Source: Pipra filicauda | Taxonomy: Eukaryota; Chordata; Aves; Passeriformes; Pipridae | DNA: 64,000 bases | NCBI RefSeq assembly: GCF_003945595.2 | Contig: NW_024104315.1 | Span: 1,240,001 to 1,304,000, forward strand | Direction: 5' to 3' | In this document: in pieces, positions 1 to 12,700 of the stretch | How positions within the stretch are numbered: the stretch's first letter is position 1 | Layout of the letters: the number at the start of each line of letters is the position of its first letter | Program-made: the position numbers and the translations under genes | Notes under the pieces: generated by a model | What the model saw: only the letters and a program-made list of their open reading frames with translations | What the model was told of the DNA's origin: nothing | Database searches by the model: none

Positions 1-3000
1 TGATCTGTATCTCTCTTGGGTATCACAGCACAGTTTCCACTGGGTAACCTCTTGCGTTAATCCTTACCCAGTTTGCAGTAACTTATCTGGAGTTTTAATT
101 CTAACTTAATTAGATGAATTCTAAATTAATTAATCTGGTTCTGTCACAGAAAACCAGGAAATAAACTCTCCAACCAGTTTGTTGGGTTAGAAAGCTGACC
201 TGACTTTGTAGCATTTGACCATTTGTTCAAGATCGCTCCAGCAACCCAACAGACCAGGTCATAGTCATGAAACTTCTGCATATTCACCACATACTCACTG
301 CAGGTCCTGGATACATGCATATATACTGAATATTTCTGTGGAATTGTCTGGATTTGAGTCAGGGTCTTTTGAGGGTTTCTGATGGTTGATTGGGGAATTT
401 CCCATTCCCCAAATTTTCCTGTTATTGTACCAGATCTTCTAGTGAATCTTTTCTCCTTGACAATATCTCAAGTATATGGTCAGGGCACTAGGTATCTCTC
501 TTGCCATCTTTGGTCCAGCACACAGTCTTTGTTCTCAGAAGTAAGACACTTACTAGTCCATATTAATCACCAGTGTGGGTAAAAAGGGAAGCACTGACTT
601 GCACAAGACTATTAGTCACAGGTGTAGGGGGTTAACACAAAACTACATCAGTCTCTGGCATTTGTACTAAACTTTGAGTGGTACAAAACTAAGCATTAAT
701 GATCAAATTGTGCCAAAGTTAAAGAATTTTCCAACATATTCCCCTACTACTGCATAAACTCTTTTTTTTTTTAAGAAATATTACTTACTTGGTAACAGTT
801 CCAGCCTTTGGGTTTGTCCTACCTCAGAAGTGACACCAGCAGCACTTAAGAGGTTTCCAGACAAGAAATAGCAGGAAACTCTGGTGCAAATCATCATCAT
901 GGGTGAAATCTTACTGATTGGGCTTCTGTTTTATTCTCAGCCAATATTTGTGGTCTTAGGCAACCTTAATTCTGACATTTTCTACCTCCAAATAATTGAG
1001 TTTGCAACCTCAGTATGTTCTTTTAATTTTATTAAGGGCTACAGAGTAATATGTTTGCACGAGAACGCTGAATTAGGTTATGCAGTGGGTTTTAGCTTTT
1101 CATTAAATAATTAACCACTCATGCTCGTGCACAGGTCGGGGATGTGGCTTCACAGGGGCACTTCATCATTTGGCTTTTGTTTCAGCATTCAAGAAATGGT
1201 TCTGCCACAAGAACTGTCCCATGTTCTGTCTCTTAAAGTTTTATTTTTCATTTTTGTGGGCTTTATGTGGACCTGGCAAATCATTATTGTTTTAAACATC
1301 TCCACTGTCAGCATCCAATGCAGTGGGTTTGCTTTCATTTTTTTTTCTGCCTTATCTGCAGCAGAAAATACCCGTTTTGCTTGTCAGCTGCAAATGACAT
1401 CAGGGTAAGAAATGCCTTTCACTGCATTCCTGTTCCCTAAAGTCTGTAAGGAAAGTAACTACGAACCATCTGCTTTAGCCACTTCTTGATACTGTAAAGG
1501 GAATGAACAGAATCTGTTCTGGTTTGCTTTGATGTGCTCCTGAACATCCATTAAGCTACAACTTTAGTGTTGGCTCTTCGGTGCCTGGATGGAAATAGAT
1601 CATTTTTCTTATCTATCCTGTCCTTCTGAGCCTGTTAATGTAGTCTAATCCCAGCTAGTAACCTTAGAGAGTTATAGTCATAAATATTTGCAGCAATTTT
1701 CCAGGATCTGTTTTATGCTGTGGGGACATCTTTGTACTTGGATATTGCTGTGGTTGGAGTGAAGCACCCAAGGAAGAGAGTGTATTATATCCTTGATTCA
1801 GAAATGGGGGATTTGAACATCACAGAAGCAATTAATGTCAGTACCAAAGGCTGTATGCAGGATACTAAGCCTGAGATATTTTATTTGTCAAATGTGAAAA
1901 TTTGCTTTCCTCTTCCTTAAAATTGTCATGCGAGTAGTTAATACAGTGAAATAACAGTTCTTCCTCTCCATGAACCAGGCAAATGTGCTCCCATGAAAAT
2001 GGATTGCTTTTATTTCTGCCTCTGCATTTTTCATCTTCAATAATAGAATTAAAAGTTTTATTTTTTTCTGAATTCCTCTGCAAATATTATTTTTGTTACG
2101 GTATTAATCTGTCCTTGCTCTCTATCCCCTCTACAGCTTATTTCAAGTGGGTTATTGAATTCATATGTGTAGAAAGAGTCATCTTCTCTGAGTTTCCTTG
2201 TATATTTTATGAAAAAGTTGAGGCATAATGTACTTGACAACCCCATCTTATTTAGGTTGAGAAACAGTAAACAGGAGAACTATTAAAATAAACACAAAAA
2301 ATAAAAACCCATTAATGTTTAATGGGTCCAGTTAAAAATAATGAAGAGCATCTGGAGCTGGAGATAAAACCCAGCTGATTTTGGAGAAGATGGCACAGGT
2401 GATTTTGGCAGGGTGAGTCATGGTTTAGGGTTTGATCTCTTATTCTTGGCAAATTGCTCCACTGTTGGAGTTCCTGGATGGGCAGATGACTTGTTTCATT
2501 GCACAAGCAACAAAATAATTTTGCTCAAGCCATGTAGGACATGTATTTTGATGAGAACACAAATACTTGGAAGGCTTGTGAATATCGGATTTTCCTGCTG
2601 ACTGACAAGTCAGTGTATTTTGGGGTGTGAGGCAGCAGCTGTGGCAGAACATCTGTTGACAGGACACTCACTCATCTGCTGTGTCTGTTATTTGTCATCA
2701 TTACATCTGTTACAGTCCACATGGCCCTGATCAGAGCAGGGAGGCTTTTTGCCAGGTGCTCCATACCTGGGGAGATGAGGAGAATGACAGGTTTTGGTTA
2801 CCTGTATCCTGACAATGCTTTCTGGTGAAAAAAACCAGCTATATTTTGTATTATTTGTGGGAAATCTCTCCAGTTCTTTAAGGAAAGTGCCTGTTTTTGG
2901 AAAGATGAAGTGGCAGGAAAAAAAATACCATTGTCACCAGCATGTTCCCAGTGCTTAAAATATGAGCTGTTTTGGGATGGCTTTCGTTGATTTATTTATT

Positions 3001-6000
3001 GAGGAGAGGCTTTTTGGAAACACTGCTGCATATTTAATAAATAAACAAACCTTCAGATAATTAGACCTAGATCTGGCAGGGCTTTAGCCATCTGGTTAAC
3101 TATTAAAATGTGAATAGCCTGGTATTCTTCAACATTAAACCTGCTTTGTGGTCATGAGACTTGGTGCTCTCATGTCATTATCAGGATGTTCTTAGGGTTT
3201 GTTTTGGGAAAGTGTTAAGGGGGGTAAAAAAAAAATCGGTGTTGCATCTGAGAACTCGACTGTAGGATGATTTCCTTGAGCAAACATCCTTCCCTCCTGA
3301 GATATTTCTCCAGTTGCTTGAATTGCTTTGTTCAGTGCTGTGTTTGCCTTGAGTTGAGTGGTAATTCCCAGATAATACGAATTTATGAAAGGCATATTTT
3401 TGGAAATACCTATTGGAGAACATTTTTCTTTCAAAACATGCATTTCCCTGGTAACGCTGGGGGTTTTTTTCCAGTTCTTTCAGTGCATTTTTGCCAGTGC
3501 AAAGCCTGTTTTAAACAGAAATACTTCCTGCTCATCAGATGTTGAGTCAACATTTATGCTATTAATGTTCCTTTACTGCTTTTTTTTTTTCCTTTCTCTG
3601 CTGTCTCTGGTCTCTTCCTTCAGTTCCACACAACCCACAAAGTGCTTCATCTCTCCTCTCCCCATCCATCTTTCCCCCCATTACTGCAGACTCTTGCACC
3701 TCTTTCCATGCTGGCATCTCCTGTTCACCACAGCCTGATACATCTGTGCCAATTTATTTTTAGCGCTTTTTTTTTCTGTTTCTGTTTATATAACGCACTT
3801 TGTTCCACAAGTTTTAAATGGTTTTCCTTTAATTGGTGCAAGAGCATTTAATTCTCTCCTGTTTCTTCCTTTTTTTTTTTTTTCTGAACTTCAAGTGAAG
3901 GTGGAGGAGTTAAAAAGATTTGTAAGGTTTTTTGCTGGTGTGCTGTTCCCTGCACCTGGCTGCAGCAGCCTGTTAATCCTAGCATGACTCACCTATTGGA
4001 TGTTCAGCTTTTCATGTGATGGAAACAACCTGAAGGGTTGTGTTGTTTTTAAACAGAGGTTTGCTGCATTTTATTAAGTGTATTTTTAGGGATGCAAGAA
4101 ACACTCAGATGGGCTCTGCTGATGAGACTAATGTGATGTGAGCAGAAACAGGGGCAGTATTTCAAAATAAAAACTAAAAAATTGTCTCAGTAGCACTTTG
4201 GGTTGTGACTAAGAAGTGCCTTGAGGGTGGGGAGTTGTTCTGCCTGTCCTGTCCTGGGGTCTGCAGGGCACACATGTGGTTGTGGGCAGCATCTCAGCAT
4301 GGAGAGGTGATGCCACAGCTCCTGTGCTGCAGAAGGGCACTCCCAGGGCCAGAGCTGCTCCTCATAGAAATGGACTTTTAAAAACCCCCTGCAGCGTGTG
4401 TAACCTGCTGCACTGCTGCCTGTGCACAGATAAACGTGGTGCCACAAAACGAGAGTTCAGCGCCGTGTCACGCTGCTGGGGGACTTTGTACAGGCTGCTG
4501 TGGAATTCTGTGAGTTCCCTGCAACACCAGCCTGACAAAATGAAACCCTGGAGATGGTTCCTCAGCAGCCTCTGAATCTCTTCTCAAGTGACAAATCTCC
4601 CCCACTCTTTGCCTGCTTTGAGTAGTGTTTGTTTCTGCGCTGCGAATATTTTTATCCTCTCTGCATCCAGCAGTAAATGATTACAGAGAGAATTTTTGGC
4701 CTCATCCCTCTCTCTTGCCTTAATATGATTCTCCCAGCCTTGATCTGGACCCTGGGAAGGCAGCAGGAGGTCTCACTGGCTCCATGTGCAGCTCACTTGT
4801 GCTGTTTTCTAGTGCTCCATCACTGCAGGCCATGTGTTGGGGTTAACAGGGGTGTATCCCAAATATCCTGGTGGGCTTATACAGGTATTTTTAAGAAACT
4901 TAATTATACCAAGTGTACAGCCTGTCTAAAGAAGTGTAAAACCCATGGTCACAGAGGTGCCTTCGTATAGCCAGTTTTGGAGTATAGGGTGGTGGGGAAC
5001 AAGGTTTGCTTGTGCAGATATAGGTGAGTTAGGTGGTGGCGGTGAAGTTTGTTGGGTTTTTTATGTTGTTGTTTTGGGCTTTTTTTAAAGAAACAAATTT
5101 GTGTTACACTGTTTTCTCCAGTAGTTGTCATTACCAGCACAGCTATTACAACACACACAGGCTGTTATTTGTCCTTAAGAGCTGAGAGACTGGAATTCCC
5201 CTTCTTTTTAATAATGTGACTTTTAGCAGGGCCAGCGGGTTGTGAATTAGTACTTCATTATGGGCTGACATCAAACAGAGTCCCCTCTTCAGAATTACCT
5301 ACTCAAGAAAACAGTTTAGAATTGGTTGTCTGACTCATTTAGGTACTTGAACATCCTACCAATACAGAATTATATATAAAGTATATTTAACGAGTTCTGC
5401 AGCTCTGAATAACAATGAGTCTAATGAAGCAATAGAATAAATATATTTGTGGCTCTTAAGGGACAATTATGTTTGTAGAGCTTGATTCCTTGTTCTACAG
5501 TTATCAAAACATGGTAGAATTGCAAATAAACTTGCTTTGACAATGAACATCAGTTGGTACAAGTGTAATACAATGCTTGGGTGTTGCTGGACTTGGAAAC
5601 CTAAAAAAAAAAAAAAGTAGGTGAAAAAAAGTGAATCCTATTTCTCTCACAGTGAATATGTCCTGTGATTACTTGAAAGAATAAATAGAAGTTGGTATAA
5701 TTTCTAGCAGTGTCTGCTAATCTTAGGAAGTTCCTGCATGCAGGTATGTGTGTCTAGAGGTGAAGCATCACACAGGTTTCTTGGCAAAATATGATGTAAT
5801 TCAGCATTGCCACAAGCCGGGAGTTGTGTGCCTGGAGCATCTTTGTCATCAGAAATTCTCTGAGTTTTTCATAGCATGATGTTCTGTGTCTTTTCAAAGC
5901 GGGGTTGTAATATTTGATCTGATCTTGCCTGAGCTGTTTGCTTTCCTTTCCTTGCTTACACAAGATTACAGAAACCAGGAACATCCCAGAAGGTGATTTC

Positions 6001-9000
6001 ACTGCTTGCAGTGAAATGCAGTGGATGTGGTCACCAGGCGAGTGCTCTGCAGATGAAGTTCATTTTTATTCTGTTATAAAAATGTCAATCTGGTTTTAGT
6101 CTGTTTTACCTTCCACAGATGCTTCAGGTTCTGATTTCCCCTCATGAATTCACAAATCCACGTCTTTTGTCGAGGGTGTCACATGAGCTTTTAAAAGCTG
6201 CTCTTCCAAATGCATCAGGCAGTTATTGCAGGTTTGATACTCATGTTACTGTTACTCCATATTTTGGATTCTTTCTTTGCAACTTTAAGTCTTAGTGCTT
6301 GAGACTTAAAACTTGGCCTATTAAACAGAAGGAGGGAACCCAGTGGAATATACAGTTTTCACATCCTTGCTGTTTGTGTTGGCAGGAACATGTTTCCTTG
6401 TTCTCATTTTGGGGCAGAATCAAAGACTTTTCAATAAAGCTGAATTACATTTTCTCGCTTCATTTTATTGCAATGGCATCTGTATTTCAGTTGATATAAC
6501 TTTATGTACTTGGTGCTAAAGCAATGAGGCAAATATATGTATTAGCAGGGGAAGGGAGAAGAAAATGCTGTTTCAGGAGTCAGAGACTCTCAGTTGCTAA
6601 TTTTTTACTTTCTTTTGTATGGCAAACTATAAGCAGGCAATAAAAGCATTTAATTTGCAAATTACACAGTTCTACATTGGTTTTGAAGTTGGATTTTTTT
6701 TTTTCCTTGTAGTCAGGTTTTTTTGTAACATCTTTACCAAAATACTTTTCAGTGGTATGATTAGAGCCTTTGCCTGGTAGAGTTAAGTAATAAAGTTGTT
6801 AATTTTGTCCATGAGTGGCTGCATTTTAGATGAAAGGAGATTACAAGTGAGGCATAATAAATGCAAGTAAGAAGAAAAAAGATTTAGGCAAGAGAAGCTA
6901 ATGAAAACACTTTCTTTTGGTGACCAGTTTGAGAAAGTAGGTAAGTTTTAAAAATCTGATGATGAACAAGACAGTCTGTAGTTCAGTAGATAAAATATAG
7001 AAATGCTTCATATGTGTTTCTGCCCTTTTCTATCAAACTAAACAGTGGGGTACTGTCATCCCATGGGGCACTGAAAAGCCAGTCCTGTTCTGACTCATCA
7101 CTTCTCAAACCCATCTTCTGTCCTGTCCTGATCTTGGTTCTTTGTTTCCAGTTATGTTTTTGCCTTTTGAGACATTTCAACAGGATCAGAGCCTCTGATC
7201 TCAGAGATAAAAGTCAATCTGTAAAAATAAACAAGCCTTGCCTTTATTAGCCCACCTTTTGAGGTATTCTGTTTACCCTGCCAGTTTTCTGAGAACTGAA
7301 TGTCCCTCTCCAGTGAGTTCATGTAATGGCCAGTTTTGTTAGAAGATGCAGCTCTACTCCCTGGTGTTATTGTGCTCAGGATACTTTATTAAAAACCAAC
7401 CAAACAAAAGCCTAACAAAAAAGCCCAAGGATAAACAATCACTCTTGATATTCTTCCAAACAAGCCTGGCTTTGACCTTCAGTACTCTGAATATGCCACA
7501 GAAACACCTGAAAATCAGACCTGCATCTTGTTTAAAAGCACCCAGTACTTTCCAAGGGCAGAGATTTAGATTTCATTGTATAATGCTAATAAAGAACTCT
7601 GCTACTGTTTTGCATGTTGATTTTCCATTATGTTCAAAGCAGTGCCAGACAATGCGTAAAGAGAAGATAGATGTATATAAATAAATTAAGTGATTATATT
7701 TTTGCAGCTCTTTGATTAGTTTGGTACTACTGGAAGGTAGGATGAAGAACTCTCTGCCGATTTGTGAAAAGTTATTCTTTTATTGTAGTATGGCTCATAC
7801 TCTTCATTTTCAGATGGATTTTGTTTTGTTTCTTGTTTCCCAAAACCTTTTTTCTCCTGTGACAGCAATTTTCACTTGCAATCAGTGATTAATAACCTCT
7901 GCTGTACAACACTGGAACAGTTCAAACCACAGAGAGCTGAGTACCTGTGGGATAATGAGGATGTGCCTTCCAAATCCCTTGGCATGTCCCTTCCCGAGGT
8001 GCTCCCAGCCCAATCCCATGCTCATAGGGTCTGTTGAGGTTCTGAAGGTCTGTATTTCCCATAAAACACCAGTGCTTAGAAAGCACTGCAAAACCATTTT
8101 ATTTTAGCTATGGAAGTTCCGTGTATTGCATAAGATTTATGGCTTGCAGTGGTTGTGATGTAAACAGGGAAAAATGTGGTCTGAATTCATTTTATACATA
8201 AATTTTTACCAAAACAATTATTATTTTAAAGTCCAAATGGCACAGCTGTTTTCATCCTGTACTGGAATAGTGTGTGTCCTCAGGGGTTCTGTCACCTCTT
8301 GGTTCTTCCTTCCATGACTCAGGGCAGTTTTGGTGGGGCAGCATTCCAGATGAATCTGGAATGTTCTTGGGGCCTGAAATGAATTCATTTGGCTGGGGTT
8401 GTATGTGACTTCCACTTCATATCCAGCAGTTTATTCTGAGATGTACCTCCATGGAAATTCGCTTGGGAAGCTGAAAACAGCCCTTTTAAGAAACGTTCCT
8501 GTGAACTTTGTGTGCAGTAACAAAGGATAACACAACAATATCCTGCTGCAGCATTAAGTGTGGGGTTTTTTAAATGAAGCATTGAAATTCTAATGGCTCT
8601 TGTTCAGTGTTCTGACTGTAACAGCTGTTGCTTTTCAGTATTAAAAAAAATACTGTATTTTGGGAAAATAGCTACTGTTTGTCAACTCACTGCTGCTATT
8701 ACACTTGGTTATAAAGACAGCCTCGTTTAAAGACTGTGTGTTAGTGTCCTGTACAAGGTTATAAACAAACATGGGCTTTTTAAATTGTCTTCTGTTTGGT
8801 TTTATTATGGAAAAATAATATGGTTTATTCATGGAAGAGCCTTTGTTAGTGTAGAACCTCAATCTTAGTTTGTTCTGCATGTTAAATCTAGCTTATTTCA
8901 TGGGTATAATGAGGCCATATTTTGTTGGATCTTGAATCAGTGGTTAGAGGGAAAGCTGATATAAATTTATGATAAAATATTTGCATTTATGTAAACTGTA

Positions 9001-9697
9001 GCATTTTTCTCCCCTCCAGAAGCATTTGGGCAATGCTGTCAGGCACATGGTGGGATTCTTGGAGATGGTCCTGTGCAGGGCCAGGAGCTGGACTCGGTGA
9101 TCCTTGTGGGTCCCCTCCAGCTCAGAATATTCTGTGGCACTTACACAGCTTAAAATGATCATAGATACCTGAGGCCGAGCAGGACAGATCATAGGATCAA
9201 CACACTGAGGTGCAAAGCTCCTGCTTTCTCCAGAGCTTAGCAGTGTTCCAGGGATTCTCCTGCAGGGAGGTTGCCCTTTTCTCTTTGGAAAGATGCATCT
9301 GTGTTTTGGGAACAGCTGTGTTGTTATTTTGTGGATGGTTAGAGGAGCTCAGTGGGATCTTGTTGGTGTTTTCATCAGAGCCTTCGCTGCAGAAGCAGCA
9401 GCAGTGGCTTAGGGACCTGTTTTTAAGTTACACTTACGGCTCCTTTTTGGTTATCAAAATTAGGGTAGCATAAGCCTAACAAAATTAGCCATGGGATCTG
9501 TCAAATTATATTGTTGCAAATTAGTTCAGTCCCTGTTCTGTCCCCCTCCCTCGTGTCGAACAGACACTTCTGCAGCTGCTCCAGAGAATGTGCCGGGTTT
9601 AGTTCCGTAAGAGATGCGAGATCAGGGTTTGAGAACTTCAGTCTCCTTCCTGTTGAGTCTTTTCTAATATCCACATCCCCTTTTCTTTCCAACACAG
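1..9697 (+). other. CNTN3 intron upstream of the Ig2 exon (3' part)
   Basis: Inferred intron, because the exon at 9698 needs an upstream partner encoding Ig1. The reading frames here are short and none resembles the Ig1 or signal-peptide exon. It holds one CR1 fragment (9015-9135) and scattered poly-T and poly-A runs. I see nothing else that I can support. Confidence 0.75.
9015..9135 (+). mobile_element. CR1 LINE fragment (3' end)
   Basis: Shows the familiar CR1 3' wording: a caggcacatgg box, then gatccttgtgggtccc and ctcagaatattctgtg, ending in the CR1-type terminal repeat. Plus orientation, about 120 bases, heavily 5'-truncated as is usual for CR1. Confidence 0.82.
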
Positions 9698-9793
9698 ACC
9701 TCGAGAGCTCCAGGACGAAGATGAGGAGCGCGGTGTCGGTGCGGGAGGGACAGGGGGTCGTGCTGCTCTGCGGACCAGCCCCCCGGGCAGGAG
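9698..9793 (+). CDS. CNTN3: CNTN3 exon: start of Ig2
   Basis: First coding exon in the window. The acceptor is a pyrimidine tract ending ccaacacag and the donor is gtaagg. The first two bases complete a Tyr codon begun in the upstream exon, and the last G starts the Glu codon finished by the next exon (phase 1). The peptide contains [15 protein letters not shown], the typical contactin Ig2 opening; its Cys is the first of the Ig2 disulfide. The open frame extends beyond the exon on both sides, but that extension is intron. Confidence 0.92.
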
Positions 9794-12700
9794 GTAAGGG
9801 ACCCCCTGGCCTTCAGCTGGAGCTCATGGGCAAGGGGAATAGCCCTGGAAATTGTAATCAGAGATCCCCCAGAGAGAACAAGAATGAAATCTGGTTTCTA
9901 AACTAAACACAGAGAGAAAGAAACCAAAAAGAAAAGACGGGGAGGGGAGTACTTAAGAGGATTTACTTTTATCTTGGAATCCTTTCTAGTTCCTAGTAAT
10001 TTCTGTGCACTTAATGTGTCTGATTTTTATGGTATTTCCAGTAATTAATTGGGTATTTTCTGGAGTTAAATTCTGCCCAATTTCACAATTGCCAAGCCTC
10101 GATGAATCTACTTTTCTCTGTGACTAGACAATTGCAGGGAGTAGATTGTTGTCTTTAATTATGCTGGTGTCTGCGTGTTTTCTTGCCATGGAGACATTCT
10201 GGGGTGTAATGTAATGATGCTGGTGTAATTTAAACCACTGCTGCATTGAGGCGGTGAGAAAACTGGATATAGACTGGATATATGGATTCTTGGTGGACCA
10301 AAAGTTACAAGTACATTTAATCCCTCATTCTACATCTTCAGTCTTTGACTATTTGCTATTGAGCCTCAAGTAATATTTGAAAGGAACTGATTTTATTGTT
10401 TTTAATTGATATGGAGTGTCATTATTGAAGGGCTGGGATGTTAAACATTAGATTTGATTGCAAAGACAAGGTAGTATAAGCTAGACATTGTATTCAATAA
10501 TATAGGTATTGTGGCCTCATAAATTTGGCAGAGTCCAAGCAGACACAGCCATAAAGTGGCAATTTTACAACTGTCTGAGCTTGCAGAATTTTTTTCTCCC
10601 TAAACTGATACATACTCTTAAATCATCTTTATAGCCTTGCAACAGCTTTGTCTTTTCAGCAGCTGAGAAAATGGGTCATTGTCCCAGCTATCTATAGGAA
10701 TTAGAATGATTAAATTTCTGCTTCTAGATGCAGCACGAAGTCTGAATGATCCCAGCTGTTCTCACACTCGTGTCCTGTGTGTGGGTTTATACCCAGAGGT
10801 GGTGACCAAACTGACAGCAACTCTACCTGATTCTGGCAGTGTTTAAGTGTGAGGTGTTGAACAGGAGGTGATACAAAACATGCTCATGTTGCTGAGAACA
10901 GAGGTTTGAATGAACACGTGGCAGAGGTGAGAATTCCTTCTGCAGTCAGCAGATGGGATGTGATTGACACCCCCCACACTAATTGTGTTATTCCTGCAGA
11001 AAAGAGAGAGCTGAGTGCTCCCAGAATTACCAAATGGAACTGAGAATTGGTACCAGAATTACTTAAAGTCCTTGGATTTGTCTGAGGGGATAGAGGATTA
11101 ACTATTGAAGTTTTCAGCAAGCGTGGAGAAAGGTGAAAAAAGTCCCCCTTCTTTCTTCACTAAAATAAACCTGTAGCACAGTGGCATCAAACATGCAGTG
11201 CCCCCAGATCTGACATGGCAGGATGCAGGTCAGTAAGTCTTGGATAAAATACCCATCCATGAAGCAGAAGTAGTTTGTTAGGAATAGCAGGGATGGTTTA
11301 GGAGCAGCAGACCTGCCCTGACGGCTGCTCAGCCCTTTCCAGATCAGTGATCTGATTTTTTTTTTTTTTAATCTTTGGTACTGTATTTGTTGCATTGAGC
11401 TGTCAAATAATTTCAGACAATACTAATTCTAAAAACCTTCTCAAACAGCTTGTTTTCTCTTCCCCCCTCAGCACCCCAAATACTGTTCTTTTGTCTTCCC
11501 TCATGTTGTGCAGTTTCTAAGATCTCACCAGCTTAATTGCATGTATTTTCTGCATTCTCTGTAAGGAGTCTTCAAGAAGAGACTTGATTAAATGGTGATT
11601 ATTCCTTCACATACAGCATTCCAGTTACAATAGAAACCAATGTTCACCCCCAAAGAAACGCCAGCTCAGAGTATGGAAAAAGAGAATTGCCTCTCTTCTA
11701 CAATTTGGCATATTTTTTTCTTTGCTTATCTTTAGCACAGATATTTACATAAGTCATATGAATGTCCCTTTTCAATGGGGAGCAAATTGTTCTTGCGGTT
11801 CACAGTAGTTTTGTCCTTTTGAATTCTTCAGTTCCAATTCCATCAGGGCATGGACATCCACCATTTAAACCAACAATGGAACTCTGTTTAACTCCCTGCA
11901 CATCAGCTCATGTGCTGAGCCTGTATTTTCACTTTGTGATGGCTGTTGTGCAGGGGAGGAAGATGATGTTCTATATTTCCAGTTGAGGGTGTACAGATAT
12001 TTTTTATATTTCTGTCATAAAGCTCAAGCTCTAACACAAACCACTCCAGTATTTTCCTTAGAGCATTTTCCCTTCCTGGCATTCCCTTTCTAAGCAGTCT
12101 GGTTTGGGATTGACTGAATGGGAGACTCAGTAAATGACTGGCTTTGTGTAAGAAGAGTTCCCCTCCAAATATTTTACTAATTCAGCCTGGTTTTATGTTA
12201 CTATTGTAAGTTGAATCATCATTGAACAGTGATTTTTGGATAATTAAGATGGTCCTCTGCCACAGTTCTGCATGGCCATACTTCTGGATATTTTAGCTCT
12301 GTTAAAATACCCTGGGTTTTGCCACAGATCAGTAAATCATCTCGCCCACATACTCAAAAGAGGGAATGACATCTAAAATTGATTTATGTAGATCTCCTGC
12401 TACTTTTTCTGTTGTTATAACCTTTAAATTGTACTTAACTCTCTACAGCTATTTCGATTTTTACTGTGTTGCTGTTATATTTTTAATGCTTTTAAAGGAC
12501 TGTCAATACAACAAACATCTCAATGTACAAAACTTAACATTGGACACAGTTAATGTGCAGCTGGTTAAAAAAAATTCATGTGATGCTAATTTTTTCCCAT
12601 TCTGCCAAGAATGGAAAAGACCAGACATATGGAGAGCTAAAAATGATTTTTCTCTGCTATTGATTTGGTTCCAAAATCAGTATCTAACGAGTGACAAAGC

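Noticed and set aside
884..1408. Possible upstream CNTN3 exon (Ig1) in the first 9.7 kb
   Set aside because: No peptide here resembles the contactin Ig1 cysteine-containing strands or the signal peptide, so the missing exons are taken to lie outside the window.
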